NCBI GenBank assembly: GCA_036346205.1
Contig: JARFJB010000931.1
Coordinates: 492,501-556,500, forward strand
Direction of reading: 5' to 3'
Source: Vesta saturnalis
Lineage: Eukaryota; Arthropoda; Insecta; Coleoptera; Lampyridae
DNA: 64,000 bases
The notes beneath the pieces were generated by a model. The model was not told the origin of the DNA. It saw only the letters and a list, made by a program, of their open reading frames with translations, and did not search any database. Below are positions 44,928 to 57,194 of this stretch, piece by piece; position 1 is the first letter of the stretch; every line of letters starts with the position of its first letter. Both the position numbers and the translations under genes were made by a program.

Positions 44928-46967
44928 TCACTGTTAAAAAATGGGACATTGGGTTTTCTGATCATAGTGGTATATCCCTTAGTTTTAATACGTATAGTTA
45001 CGAAAGTGTTAGTAAAAATGTCATTAGACCAATAACTTAACATGGTAAGTTTCTGTTCCATAATTATTTCTATGAAAGCGACTGGAGTTTTATTGACAAT
45101 GTAGAAATTAATGCAACAATTAATGTAACAAATTTGATGTTTTTCAACAATTTCACGAATTTATTTAACTTGTGCTTTCCTTTGAAAGAAGTTAAAGTTC
45201 AGTCTAGTATAAATCAGGTACACTGGTTTAACGATAGCGATATGTACAAAAAAATCCTAGCGCAAAAATTAAAAATATAAAAAATAATTATCGTATAGTT
45301 TACAGAAAAGAAATTATCAAATGTAAAATCACAGCGAATTCAAACTTCATTGCCAATACCAAAAATACAATGAAGGCTACTTGGAAGATAGTAAATTCGA
45401 CAAGGTGCCCCAAGGACCGAAACGCTCAATGTATATTACCGGCAGAATCTTAGATGATCATTACGCAAATGTAGCGCTAGGTATTGTAAATAACATTAAA
45501 ACCAGTGTCACTAATATTTCTGACTCAAACTCGTGCATTCCTAAATACTTGGTAACCACCTTCATTTCTTTTTTAGACCAAGTAAGGGACGACACTACAG
45601 CAATAAGAGGTAGAAAAATCAGAGATAGTTTTGGTATTGCTCCAGAGGTAATTAACTGAGTTAAAGATATTATAGTTATTCCTCACTAAAATCACAAAAT
45701 TACCCCATCAGTTGTAATATTTTTCCTGGCACCCTAAAAATCGCTTCTGTTATTTCCCTTCATAAAAAAAGTGATTGCAATGATACCAATAACTATCATC
45801 CAATCTCAATATTACCTATATTTAGCAAAATTTTCAAAAAAGTTATTAAGAAATCAAATAATGCAATATTTAGAAGAAAACTGTGTAATATATAATCAGT
45901 TTGGTTTTAGATCAGGTAGATCCACAACAGATGCTATCCTAGATCTTGTATCTGAAATAACGGCATGTTTTGAGGATAAATCTATTTGTTCAATTACTTC
46001 AATTGATCTATGTAAAGCTTTTGATTGTGTTTCTCACAAAACTCTTATTAGCGAGTTAAAACAGTATAACTTCAATGAAAATATCTGCCCATTACTTCGT
46101 TCACTTTTATGCAGCAGAAAGCAGTTTGTGAAAATAAATAACTTAGTATCTAGCGAAAAAATATTAAAAACAGGTGTCCCGCAAGGGTCTGTTCTGGGAC
46201 CCATATAGTTCCTTATGTATATAAATGACCTACCCCTAAGTACTGGAGCTAAATTAATTCCCCTTTCCGACGATACTACGTCATAAATAAGTCAGATTCT
46301 GAAATCGAATTGGTTAAAGTGGATCAAAATACGTTAACATCGGTATCATACTGGTTCACTGCGAACGAGTTATCCATAAATCATTCTAAAACTCAGAAAC
46401 TACCTGCGAATTCCAAACTCATACAAAATAACGTTGTATTAATAAAAATATTAGGTTCCTGGATATCAAATTAGACTGTTCTTTAAAATAGCACGAACAT
46501 ATAAACATTGTTTCAATAAAACTTTGTAAAACAATTTATTGTCTACGTCGGTTAAAAAATTCTGATTCTGAAGATGTGCTAATGATGACATATTATTCAT
46601 TGTTCCAGTCACGTCTTTCATATGCAATCCTAGCATGGGGACATTCTCCAAATGCGTCTAGGCTATTCTCACTTCAACGTCGTGTAGTTAGAATACTTGC
46701 CAATATTAACTATAAAGATGATTGCAGAACATCTTTCACTTCTTTAAATATACTACAATGCCTTGCTTATATATTTATTACTGCTTAATCTACATTTACA
46801 AAAATAAAAACAATTATAAATATCATGACCAAATACATAATTATAACACCAGAAATAGAACTAAAATGTACCATCATAGTATTATAATACATAAATCAAG
46901 ATATACGTTAAGTTACTATTGCATAAAATTATTTAGTGTACTACCATCTGATGTCCCATTACATTAA
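44928..46967 (+). pseudogene. LINE 2 ORF2 remainder: endonuclease end, RT, C-terminus
   Basis: The stretch starts with FTVKKWDIGFSDHSGISLSF (SDH motif). The RT palm is best seen at 45771-46208: YNQFGFRSGRSTTDAILDLV, SIDLCKAFDCVSHKTLI and KTGVPQGSVLGPI, then FLMYINDLPLS after a stop. The catalytic YADD has become LSDD near 46270. The C-terminal part is SRLSYAILAWGHSPNASRLF and HNYNTRNRTKMYHHS. At least six frameshifts or stops are spread across it. Confidence 0.82.
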
Positions 46968-47189
46968 ATATTTTTAAACAAAAAATTAAGGGCATCTTAG
47001 TTAAAAATGCATTTTATTCAACAAATGCATTTTGTGATTTTAGTTTTAGGTAAATTTTTACGGTGTGTTACTGTGTTTGACGAGTGTAAACGTATCGGTA
47101 TCTTAACTATTTCTTTAAAGAAATGCTCTCTCGTACTAGTACCAGTCCTATCTAAGCCCTATTCGATGTTTACGTCTTCTGGAGAATTT

Positions 47190-47585
47190 CCTTCATCACG
47201 AAATTTATCAAATATTCAACATAGCCCCAAAAAAGGGATAATACCGATCCTTCCGACTACCGACCAATTGCCATCACTCTTATAAGGTCATGGAAAACGC
47301 CATCAATCAGCAACTGGCCTCTTTCCTTGAAACTAAAAAACTCCTTAAGACCACCAATACGGTTTTAGGCAGATCCGTTCAACAAGTTATCTTTCACATG
47401 TGACCCAAGTTTGAAACAGTACATTAGAACAGTTCAAAAGCATTTAACCTAGTTTCGCATAAGTGTTTACTTGCCAGACTCGCCTCGTTTGGGTTGAATA
47501 ATACGCTCATCAACAGGGTTCTTAGTTTCCTTGGTAAAAGATGAATACGTGTCAACCTAAGGATTTTTTTACCGTTAAACTACGC
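47190..47585 (+). pseudogene. Jockey-type LINE RT fragment
   Basis: In shifting frames the plus strand gives SPKKGIIPILPTTDQLPSLL (a decayed PKKGDNTDPSDYRPI block). MENAINQQLASFLETKKLLK follows, then SKAFNLVSHKCLLARLASFG and NTLINRVLSFLGK. This is RT motifs 1 to 3 of a Jockey-group LINE, different in sequence from the two other LINEs here. The catalytic YxDD part is absent. Confidence 0.65.
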
Positions 47586-47639
47586 GTCGTATCAAAAAAT
47601 TGCATAGAACATAATTAATTGATATGTTTAGGGTCTATG

Positions 47640-48390
47640 CGTCTGTATTTTTCTTCTTTCTCGTGCCTCATTGGCGATCGTCATGGCCCATTTTACTCTA
47701 TCTGCCGCTGTTCTGAAGAGTGCCGCTGCTGTTTTTTCGCTCCATTATTTTAGATTTTTCAGCCAGGACGTGCGGCATCTTCCCGGTCCTCTTCTTCCTT
47801 CCACCTTCTCTTGTATGATCAATCGCATCAACTCATATTTTTCGTTTCTTTGTGACCAAAGTAGATCATTATTCGTCTCTTCACAGTGTTGATTATTTCT
47901 CTTTATTTTTTCATCTTTCTTAATATATCTGAGTTTGTTACTTGTTGTGTCCATGACACTTTCCACATTCTTCGATAACACCACATCTCAAAGCTAGTAA
48001 GTCTTTTTCGTACTCTGTCTGTAATTGTCCAGGCTTCAGCTCCACATAACAGAACCAAGAATATGTAGCATCTCAGTACTCTAGCTCTAATTTATATTCC
48101 AAATTTTCCGTTGCATAGTATTGTTTTCATCTTATTAAAAGCACTTCTGACCATCACAATGCGTCGTTTGATTTCAAGTATCTGGTCCCATAGTTCATGT
48201 AACTCGCACCGTAAGTAGCTGTATCTGTAGATTATCTCGTTCTTACTGACAATCATGATTTTTGTTTTTTTTTGTGTTCAAAGCCATCCCATATCTCTCG
48301 CAGTACTGGGTGGTGCGATCAACCAAGACATGAACCCTTCTCTGCTGTCCACAAGGAGTAATGTATCGTCTTCATATCTGAGGTTATTTT
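47640..48390 (-). pseudogene. RTE-type LINE ORF C-terminus
   Basis: On the minus strand an open part at 47984-47745 includes MRLIIQEKVEGRRGPGRCRT and SWLKNLK. Upstream in other frames are LVLLCGAEAWTITDRVRKRL and FEMWCYRRMWKVSWTQQVTN. The region near 48250-48180 matches the usual KLRYLG-to-RI stretch. KIxGxRGPGRRxxSWLxN is characteristic of the RTE (BovB-like) C-terminus. It is 5'-truncated and frameshifted. Confidence 0.75.
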
Positions 48391-48544
48391 TATATCTTTG
48401 AAATGTACAACTGTTTCAGAAATGATTGATAAAAACCAAAAACTACCAATAAACCCCCCTCCCCGGTGCTGAACGCCTCAAAATCTCTGATCAGCTCCAG
48501 GTAAATAAAAACAGGTTTAAATACGAAATTTAACGTACGCCAGT

Positions 48545-48652
48545 GTTCACACACCAACATATCCACACACGCGCGCGCACGGGCGCACCAACGCATCCAA
48601 GCACCCACCAACACATCCAAGCACCCACGTACCCACGCACACACGCGAATCA
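48545..48652. repeat. CA/CG-rich low-complexity tract
   Basis: Irregular repeats of CACACGC and CCAAGCACCCAC make an unusually C-rich strand in this AT-rich window. Open frames across it are composition artefacts. Confidence 0.8.
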
Positions 48653-50569
48653 TGGCCGATCTTGGCGAAACTATGTCAAACGATGTAACATGAACTAATA
48701 AGTCGAATTAGCGTTAGTGAAAAAAAGTTTTTTCTGTGACGGGAAAAAAATACTATATTTATAATTTGAACTATAAAACCGGTGCAAGCAAGGACAGCCA
48801 GTTTTATTAATTCAAAGTATGAATTCCTTAAATCACTTTTCACTCTTGTGTTGAAATCAAATATGGATAGGGCAAATAACCAAGTACGAGTTAGTTGAAA
48901 ATACGGGGTGAATACCTCCGGCAATTCTACTAAAGCGTGCTGTGACACCTTTACACCCTCAACTCGGTGCAGTAACATCCAATTTGGATCGATGCAACAA
49001 GCGGTCTACGATAAGGGTGATGTGAAGTATAAAAGTGGATTGAGTGGGTTTCGGGACTGGTGGTTGCTCAGGGCTGGTGTTAACTCGGATGGTGAGGGTG
49101 GAACAAGAGGGATGAGTGGGTTTTGGGTATTGGTGTCTAGTCGAGTAGTTTTATTGGAAGTGGGTGTCGAGTAATGAATCTGATTTAATAAATAAAAGAA
49201 ATTAGTCAGGATGATTTCAATAGGGGAAGAAGGGTGAATGGCTGGTTGTGAACTGTTTGGTGAAGTCGTTTTTAAGCGCTTAAATACAGGAAATGACGAA
49301 CGTCTCTGGTAAAAGGTATTAGGTCAGGTATAATAAAAATGTTTGGTCTGGTAAGAAAACCAGGATAGGAATGAATGAATTGAATTGAATGCCTCGATGG
49401 CTGAGGGATCTGGTGTATATAAGAAAAGGTCGGAGTGGGAAAACGGAATAACAACTGATATCATTTATTAACGATGATAGCACAGTTGAGGAAACAAATT
49501 GGAAATAAGGATTGAAATGAATTATTTCTAGGGAAGGAAAATTTCGTAAGGATTTGTCAGGATCATTACAACATTTACAACCAACATTTCGAAAAACGAG
49601 AAAATAATAAAAAATTCCAACGTAATTTACTTAAAATTTTCACACCCGGTGACAAATGGCAAAGTTAAAAATTGTATTTCTTATCACTTGTGATTTGAGT
49701 TATCCTTAACTAGATATACAGATTTATCTTAGTAAAGGTAATACGATTAATTCTTAGCAACTTTGAACAAGTTGAAACCTTTCGCAGGAAAGTTTTAACC
49801 GAAAGTTTGAATTTCGTATACTATTTATGAAAGTAACTTAAATGAGGCTTAAAGTTATTAAGCCAACAAATACTTTAATATCAAGCGAATACGCCTAATG
49901 TACTTGCAAGCAAGATATTGATTATCCTATACAATGTTTGAGTTGGATTTTGTGTTTAGTAACATAAAGATCCTAGTTAATTATCTCAACTGAATGTATG
50001 AGATAGATGATCAGATAAAAATAATAAAAAGCTGCTGTGATCTACTTTTTAAGATATTCGAAGATATTCAAAGCATGATTTCCATTACTTAAGAACTTTA
50101 TTGCCAAAAGGCAATTTCACGTTCCCCATTTCACACTTTATTATAGTAATGTTTAACTGTCTTTTTTTTTGTTATTTTACATTTATTGGATTATTGAGAA
50201 AAGGTAGAAGTACAATTTTATTACGTTTTAATGTCAATATTTCTTCCAAAGTAAGAAATATTACGCGAACACCTTAAAGCTCTAATATTGCATGCAACAA
50301 ATGCAGAAACCGTGGTTTTTACATTGCAGAAGTCTTTAAAATATTCAATAATTACGCGCTATTGCGCACTATAGGAATAATTTATGCTTTTTGAGGTTTA
50401 ACTATGTTTTTTCGTTTTACAAATGCAATATAATATCTTACACTAGCAATATTTATGAAACTGAAGTTACTATATACTTTTTTTAATACTTAACCTATCT
50501 TATTTATTGAACACGCTTTTTATTTGGTTCATAAAAGTTTTAAAATAAATCATGTGAATGATTTAGTTT

Positions 50570-50627
50570 GTAAATCGTGAATTATTAAAACTACCAACGT
50601 ACATACAGTTAATAATTCACAATTTAC
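50570..50627. repeat. 19-bp inverted repeat, one mismatch
   Basis: GTAAATCGTGAATTATTAA (50570-50588) pairs with TTAATAATTCACAATTTAC (50609-50627) around a 20-bp loop. Confidence 0.8.
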
Positions 50628-51049
50628 ATACTGTTATGACTTTGTCATTATTAGCACTTAGATGCGTTTAGATTATAAGTTCTCTTTAATGATTTAGTTT
50701 TATAGAAAGTTCTGCAAGAGGAACAATTTGGATGTTGCATAAAGGTAATGTTATAAATCTGTTTTTTTAACGGGAAAGGCATTTTCTTATTACAATGCAA
50801 CTTTTAAAATATTCATTTACAACATTACATAATGAGAGTTTTTTATATTAGAAATCAATATTATAAAACATTCATAGGCCATTTGAATCCTATTTGTATT
50901 CACTTGAGTTATATGGATTTATTTAAACAGGGTTATCGAGACCTATTTGGCAAGATAATATAACCGGGCGATGACACTCGGATATCTGAGAAAAGGGATT
51001 GTGCAATTTGAATTCCGTTTGAGTTTTTGCGGATTGTAATAAAAAATCC

Positions 51050-51071
51050 TATCTTACAATATTGTAAGATA
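51050..51071. repeat. Perfect 22-bp palindrome
   Basis: TATCTTACAAT followed directly by ATTGTAAGATA, with no spacer. It is a possible cruciform or protein-binding site, or the fused ends of a lost element. Confidence 0.85.
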
Positions 51072-52024
51072 ACAAATTTTCCAGTTAAAAATTCCTCTGT
51101 ATATATCTGTGCAGTCCTATTAGCATCAAAAGGGGTAGTAAAGTGGTATTAGGTTCAATACTAAAATACATTCAATACGTTTCAAGAAAACTAAGTCGAA
51201 AACTAATCGGTACGTGGTATCATCATTTCGTGCCTTTTTATACATATCGTTTTAAGCGTATCTACAGAGTGTCATGAAAATATGAAATATTCGATACATC
51301 TCTGCAAATAAATATTCTATCCAATAATTTAATTTTCATTAACGGCAATGCGTCTCCATGTTAATGGTTTATAGAGATCCCTTAACAGCTTTATATTCGA
51401 AATCCTTGGAGATAACTCTTTCACAAATGTATTTTTGTACACTAATTTAGATATATCCAAGATCGGATGACTTATTGAAATAATTTCGTGCATCTTGGAT
51501 CTGACAAAACAGTACAAAATGTTGTTCATTTAGTTTAAGCATTGTAGTAGTATCGGTTTAAAAATAATACTAATTTTAACGATTTGGATAAAAGCGATTT
51601 ATTCCACATAAATTTCAACAGAGGGATCGTATTAAAAATAGAGCTCTTCTCCATTTTGGTATCAACGTCCTCCAGATCTCTGAAACTATTCCTAAACGAT
51701 AGATGGGTTCCAGAGCCACTAAAGGGGGTCTGGCCGTTCATCAAATTTGAATCTGCTAGATTTCTTTCCTTAAGGTTACACAAAAAAACCGAGTTTGGGG
51801 TAGAGAAAGTTTAAGAAATTGATTTCCAACGACTATACGAGTTAAATTATTCAAAACTGCATTGACAGAATTGAATTATGAATTTACGATTCTCTGGCGG
51901 TCACTTCTGGGAATTTTCAGCATAGTTTACATAGAAATAGTTTTTGTATGAAACTATCATTGCTTACAACTCTCATATAGTAATAAATAAAGAAATTTCG
52001 TCTCCGGTAAAATCATATATTAAG

Positions 52025-53045
52025 CCACTGTCCATGTTACGTCATCAAAATCAAACATATTCCCGATTTAAACTATGATTCTCTGTTTGTTGAATCAAAT
52101 AAACGCTAACTCTCTCTATATCCGTTTATTTACTTGTGCATTCATTAAAATCTACTGAATTGTTATGATGTATTTTAAGTTCTACCTTTAAAATCAGTAA
52201 AAATGCCATCTCAAGGCACAGTATACTCGATTTTTGTCTTCTACTACCGATTTCCAGTAAAATATCAAGTTGTCACTTAATAACTAGAATGCTTAGAATA
52301 ATTTCCTACGTTTAATATAAATAAAACAACCAAATTAAAGAGGGATATACATTTTAATCCACTTTAGCTTGGGTTAGGCTTACGATAAGCATTACCTTTT
52401 CACCGAGCTTAGCTCGGAAATAAAATCTTTCATATACACGTTGTAATTTTCCTAAGTAGATATATCGCATATATTTAATTGCTTCAGTACCACCTATATC
52501 AATAACAATCTACTCTACTGATGGTTACACGAACAGAAGTTTCGTCCAAACCACATGGATTTGTTCTAAGAGTACTTACCGTTATTAATGCTGTAGCAAC
52601 CTCTTGAAAGTTTTGTTTATATACTTTTGGCTTAACTTGTTTCTACCTAGGTATTATGTAAACTGCAACATATTACTTGATAATTTACGTTTCTTCGATC
52701 TGACGTTTATCCAGTCAATGAAGATGTGTTACCTAATTATGTAATATCAAATCCCTCTCGTACAAGCGGCTGGGCATTTTTAGCATAGTTGAATCAAGTT
52801 AAGTTTTGTTATTAAACTATTGTTCGTTACAGTTCTGATAAATAGGAACATCGGTTTCTTGAAACGTACCTGAATAAGTACTAAAACTGAAAATAACCGT
52901 TTGAAGACTTTGTTGTAGTTTTCTCAAACAATTTATTAAAACGAAGCAGTCCAAAATAAGCATGGGTATCTTGTGACATGCATAACCATGCCTATGGTAT
53001 ATTCCTCCGCATTCTTCACTTAGTTTCTTGTTTGTGTATATCTGA
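52025..53045 (+). repeat. Unidentified ~1-kb repeat, copy 1
   Basis: This is the longest continuous copy. Diagnostic blocks are CTGTCCATGTTACGTCATC (start), TAATATAAATAAAACAACCA, CTTGGGTTAGGC, CTACTCTACTGATGGTTA and GCATAACCATGCCTATGGTA near the end. It has no coding frame. It could be a dispersed non-autonomous element or a local duplication. Confidence 0.7.
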
Positions 53046-53702
53046 CTGTGAAACTCCGAAATTTCGCTAATGTCGACATTCTCTAGTGAATGTCAACATT
53101 CTCCAAGGTGCTTGGCGTATGTCAGAATGATTTCCCTAATACTATTATTTTTAACTTACAACGGTGAATGTCGATATTTACCCTGACAGTGTATGTTGAA
53201 AAGAAACAATATTTTAAAATTCAATAACACTTTTACCATATTTTTTAAAATAGAACATATGGGCGAAGTTCTCCAATAAACATAACTAAATTATTATGAA
53301 CTTAAAACGAACAGGGCATTCTAAATCAGGAAACAAAATAAGAATAATATAAAAAAATATACATACACGTATATTTTAATGTAAATCTAAAAAAGAAAGA
53401 AAATGTATGTGATTAACTTATAGAATCTTATCTTATCAACACTAGCGTAAGACTGAGAAAACACCAACGAACTTCGGGCTGGTGCTGGACAACGATAGCA
53501 GCATGTAAGACCTGTCGTTTACGGCCCTCACCGAAGCTCATTCGTGTTTGTCGACAAATACCGGTGAAAATCCGAAAGTATTATAAAATTAAAAATTGTG
53601 CTTTCGTTCACTGAGGCATTTGGTACTTGTCGACGATCACCGACGAATGTTGACAATCACTAATTTCGGTATCTCACGGTAACATATATACAAAACACAC
53701 TG
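53046..53702. other. Spacer with repeated AATGTCGACATT-like motifs
   Basis: Imperfect copies of (G)AATGT(C/T)(G/A)ACATT occur at 53071, 53090 and 53165, and related TGTCGACA/TGTTGACA motifs lie between about 53550 and 53660. No coding similarity. Confidence 0.45.
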
Positions 53703-54265
53703 TGCATGCTACGTGATCAAATACACGTACTTTCAATCTATATTATGATTTTATACCTTACTGGGTCAAATGATTAGTTGTATGTGTTTATTTGTCTGTG
53801 CTTATATTAAAATCTACTGAATCATTACGATGTATTTAAATTTTACCTATAAAACTAGTACTCTATACAAATGCCATCTAGAAGACAAGTAAATATACTC
53901 CATTTTTGTGTTCTGCTACCGATTTCCGGTAAAAAAAACCGTTGCCGACTGAAAGCTAGAATGCCTAGAATAATGTTCTATGTTTAATATAAATAAAACA
54001 ATACAAATAAACTCGGATATACTTTTTAATCCACTGTAGCTTGGGTAAGGCCTTCGATAAGCAATCCCTTTCCAGCGAGCTTAGTTTCTCCAAACATTGG
54101 CGTATTAAGTTTTGCACTTGCATTATCTAAAATGGAAAAATGTCTATCAAATAGATCTATACGAGCATACAATTCCTCAAAACAATACAATCTGAAATAA
54201 CCATGGGTACATGGTAACGTGCGTAACCCTGCCTATAATATATTACTTCGCATTCTTCGTTTAAT
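53703..54265 (+). repeat. Unidentified ~1-kb repeat, copy 2 (internally deleted)
   Basis: It shares ATTAAAATCTACTGAATCATTACGATG, the TTTAATATAAATAAAACA block and CACTGTAGCTTGGGTAAGGC with copy 1. It then jumps to the end block (GTAACGTGCGTAACCCTGCC), so the middle about 400 bp is missing. Confidence 0.7.
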
Positions 54266-54324
54266 TTCGAAGTTTGTGTATATACAAAACACAAATTTGA
54301 CCTTAAGTAAAATGGTATGTTACG

Positions 54325-54660
54325 CTACTGTCCATGTTACGTGATCAAAATTACTTATTTTCGATTAAAATTATGACTCTCTTCTTTACTGGGTCAAGTA
54401 TTTATTTAATCATTTTTGTATGCGTTTATTTACTTGTACTTATATAGAGATCTACTGAGTCATTACGATTTGTTAAATTTTACCTTTTCTATGTTTAATA
54501 TAAACAACCCAATTAAACAAGGATACAGATTTTACTCTACTATAGGTTGGGTAGGACTTTTGATAAGCATTCCCTTTGCAGCAAGCTTAGCACGGAAATA
54601 AAATGTGCCGTAAAATGTTCTCGTACACACGTTGTAATTTCTCTAAGCAGACACATCTTA
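54325..54660 (+). repeat. Unidentified ~1-kb repeat, copy 3, left part
   Basis: It starts with CTGTCCATGTTACGTGATC and proceeds to AGCAGACACATCTT, where homology to copy 1 stops. It resumes at about 57195, so an insertion split the copy. Confidence 0.75.
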
Positions 54661-54662
54661 TA

Positions 54663-54664
<2 letters not shown>

Positions 54665-54709
<45 letters not shown>
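54665..54709. repeat. (TA)n microsatellite
   Basis: About 45 bp of TA at the left edge of the insertion into repeat copy 3. The small palindrome ATCTTATAAGAT directly precedes and overlaps it. Confidence 0.95.
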
Positions 54710-54712
<3 letters not shown>

Positions 54713-55057
54713 AATAAAATAAAGGATGTACAATCAGTTCACGTGCTAAGTGAGATAGAATGTAATGTTTAAAAAAAAGGGATGAAAAAAGGTTATGTTG
54801 TGGTTATTAATTCACCCCAATTAGTATTTATACTTCTAATGTCAACTAGAAGATTTTGAGCCTTTTAGTCCGTCGCAGAATAATGGGCCTGGTTCTTAAA
54901 ATTTTGATTTGCTTTAATTTAAAACTAATTGTGATTAGGTATGTTCGCTTTCCAATGTATCCTCAGCCTGTAAATAAATGTTTAAAAATCCCGGACGCCA
55001 ACTTATTTTATGGAAAACAACTAAACCTTAAATGTAATGAATTTAAAACTAAAAATG

Positions 55058-55066
55058 ATAACAAGG

Positions 55067-55145
<79 letters not shown>

Positions 55146-55150
55146 GTTAT
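55058..55150. repeat. (TA)n tract capped by perfect 10-bp inverted arms
   Basis: ATAACAAGGT (55058-55067) and ACCTTGTTAT (55141-55150) flank about 73 bp of pure TA. The whole 93 bp is therefore one palindrome. Such a sequence can extrude as a cruciform and is hard to clone or sequence. Confidence 0.92.
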
Positions 55151-55917
55151 GCTTAGAAATGAAATACCTGCAGTACGTTGCTTGTCACTGTTATACCGTT
55201 ACTGATAACTAAAGCTGCTGAATACACGCTTTCAAATTTGGTTGTGCAATAATTCTTGAAATGGAAATATAACAGGGTTTTGATACGTGTTGATCCCAAA
55301 TATGTAAATTCCTTTAGAAATAGGCCAAACTTGATTTAAACGGGTTAAGGTACCCTTTGTTTATCATTCATCTGCATAGCTACAAACTTTTACTGCGTTA
55401 TCCTCGATCAATTGAAATGTATAGCGTACAATTATCGGCAACTTAGTTGTACAATGAAAAAACGCAAAAAGGAAACGTTACCGTAAAAATTAAAGTGGCT
55501 AAGAAAGGTAAATGTCTCAAACAATGTAAAATAGCTCTTACTGTAAAAACTATACAGCATTTTTCATCAAAATATTTAAGAGAACAAAATGGATGCTCTC
55601 ACCTTTAATCATCTACTCAAAAAACGATACTAATCAAATCATTGCGCATGACCTGCCCGAACTGTAAGTGCAAACAGTACGAAGATAATTTTAATGCATA
55701 TTTTCAGTCAATAAGGTACGCAATTTACATGACTCGAAAATGAACGAAGTTTCCTACATTATTGCAAATTTCAACATTACATAAAAAGTTTGTTACAAGA
55801 ATATACAACAAACTAACAGCGTTGATGCCATACATACGTCTTTTGAGTAGGCTAGTATCAAAGACACATTTAATTGCTACTGTCAACGAGAATTGAAAAT
55901 CAGTCCGACACAATACT

Positions 55918-57013
55918 CATGTATTCCACTGAAGAAAAAATACAGATTATTAAGTGGTATTATTCAGGAAGCACTGCACAAGAAGTAATGGGCAGGTTTG
56001 CTTTTTCCTTTCAAAACAAGCCAATTCCGTCAGAAAGTACGATTATGCGTACTGTTTGTAAATTTGAGAGATTTGGATGTCTAAATAATTGTAGAAAATG
56101 CAGTAACATTGATAGTAATGATGGTGAGCATCCTGGTCGTAACTTAAACGAAGAGCGCGAATTCCAATAAACAGCAGTGTGTTTAGCAGTAGCTAGTTTC
56201 CCGTGCAATAGTACAAAAATTGCTGAAGAAATGAATATTCAACCAAGAACAGTTCAAAATATCTTTATAGGAATAAATAGCGTTGCTATAAGTTGCAAAC
56301 TACACAAGAAATATTTTTCCAGATCATCAAAATCGTATGGAATTTTATGAAGATGTGATGAATCGGGCTAATGAAAACGAAAGATTTATTGAAAATATTT
56401 TGTTTACCGACTAGTGTTCATTTAGCTTACATGGCCATCACAATCCGTCTGTCGCTGTTGGTTACTCTCGGGAAAACGAACACATTAGTATTCCTTACCG
56501 GATCACAATACCCACAAAAAGTAATGTGTGGGCAGGAATTTTAGGCAATTCCATAATTGGTCCATTTTCTATCAACGGAAACTTGAATGCGGACAAATAT
56601 TTAGAACTGTTGAGAAACCAGCTAGTTCCAGCTGTTCAACACCTCAATATAAATTTTGATGACATCTGGTGTCAAGAAGATGACTGTCCTGCTCATAGTT
56701 CAATAAGGGTTCAACAGTTTTTTGAAATTACGTTCCTAACCATATTATTAGTGGAAAAGGTACTATTAAATATCCTCTTCGCTCACCTGATATCGCGCCG
56801 AACGACTTTTTTGTTTGGGGATACGTATACCAGCAACTTTATGGGCACAGGAATGAACGTGCTAACAATTTGGACGAACTTCGACTCAAAATTACAGGCT
56901 CTTTAAACAGCATCGCCCAAAAAATGTTAGAAAATACCCGAACTGGATTTTACCACAGATTGGATTATTGGCTTGCGCAAGGTGTAGGTCTCTTCGAAAA
57001 TCTTATAAAGTAG
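55918..57013 (+). pseudogene. Mariner-like (DUF4817 / DDE_3) transposase 5, broken
   Basis: The N-terminus MYSTEEKIQIIKWYYSGSTA then PIPSESTIMRTVCKFERFGC is the HTH. Later parts are STKIAEEMNIQPRTVQNIF (second HTH) and VWAGILGNSIIGPFSINGNL. The second Asp region reads IWCQEDDCPAHSSIRVQQFF. The end is RSPDIAPNDFFVWGYVYQQL and GVGLFENLIK at 57013. In the first-Asp block the usual DES is degraded, and frameshifts fall near 56170, 56280, 56410 and 56745. It is more distant from the other four copies than they are from each other by eye. Confidence 0.8.
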
Positions 57014-57194
57014 AGTTTGGAAAAAAGTGTATTCTGTTAATTTTTAAAAATAGCTGGTTTTTCAATAAGAATTGTAATGCTAAAGTTAAACCTTAAACTT
57101 AAGTTATACTATCAATGTAAATGTTAATGTTCTTGTTGGTAGCTCTCGTAAGTTTCTTCTTGGTTCTTCTTACGAGTAGTAATCGAACCATTCA

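Larger units (their letters stand above)
42370..46990 (+). mobile_element. Jockey/CR1-type LINE split by a solo-LTR-like insertion
   Basis: The endonuclease part (42375-42952) and the rest of ORF2 (44928-46967) are colinear and separated by 42953-44923. Dropping that insert plus one 4-bp duplication restores the endonuclease frame, from NIFANINN into FTVKKWDIGFSDHSG. The element also carries its own stops and frameshifts in the RT, so it was dead before or after the insertion. The C-terminus has the YNTRNR motif typical of Jockey-group elements. Confidence 0.82.
48980..52020. other. Long non-coding stretch with palindromes
   Basis: 48990-49480 is purine- and GT-rich on the plus strand. It carries two TATA-like motifs (TATAAAAG near 49030, TATATAAG near 49415), but no credible coding frame follows either. 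49490-52020 is AT-rich with no coding similarity. Confidence 0.45.
54661..57194 (+). mobile_element. ~2.5-kb insertion carrying a mariner-like transposase
   Basis: The edges are defined by loss and return of homology to repeat copy 1. It contains two (TA)n tracts and the transposase at 55918-57013. A hairpin CTCGTAAG/CTTACGAG (57145-57176) lies at the right edge. I could not find long TIRs of the kind seen in the other mariner-like copies. Confidence 0.6.

Noticed and set aside
48390..48653. Arg/Trp/Cys-rich minus-strand frame
   Set aside because: It crosses the CA/CG-rich tract; composition artefact.
49027..49174. TATAAAAG motif followed by a short Gly-rich frame
   Set aside because: No coding similarity, no splice or start context that I can defend; TATA-like strings are common in AT-rich DNA.
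55060..55212. Frame with a Tyr-Ile run ending 55212
   Set aside because: Generated by the TA palindrome at 55058-55150.
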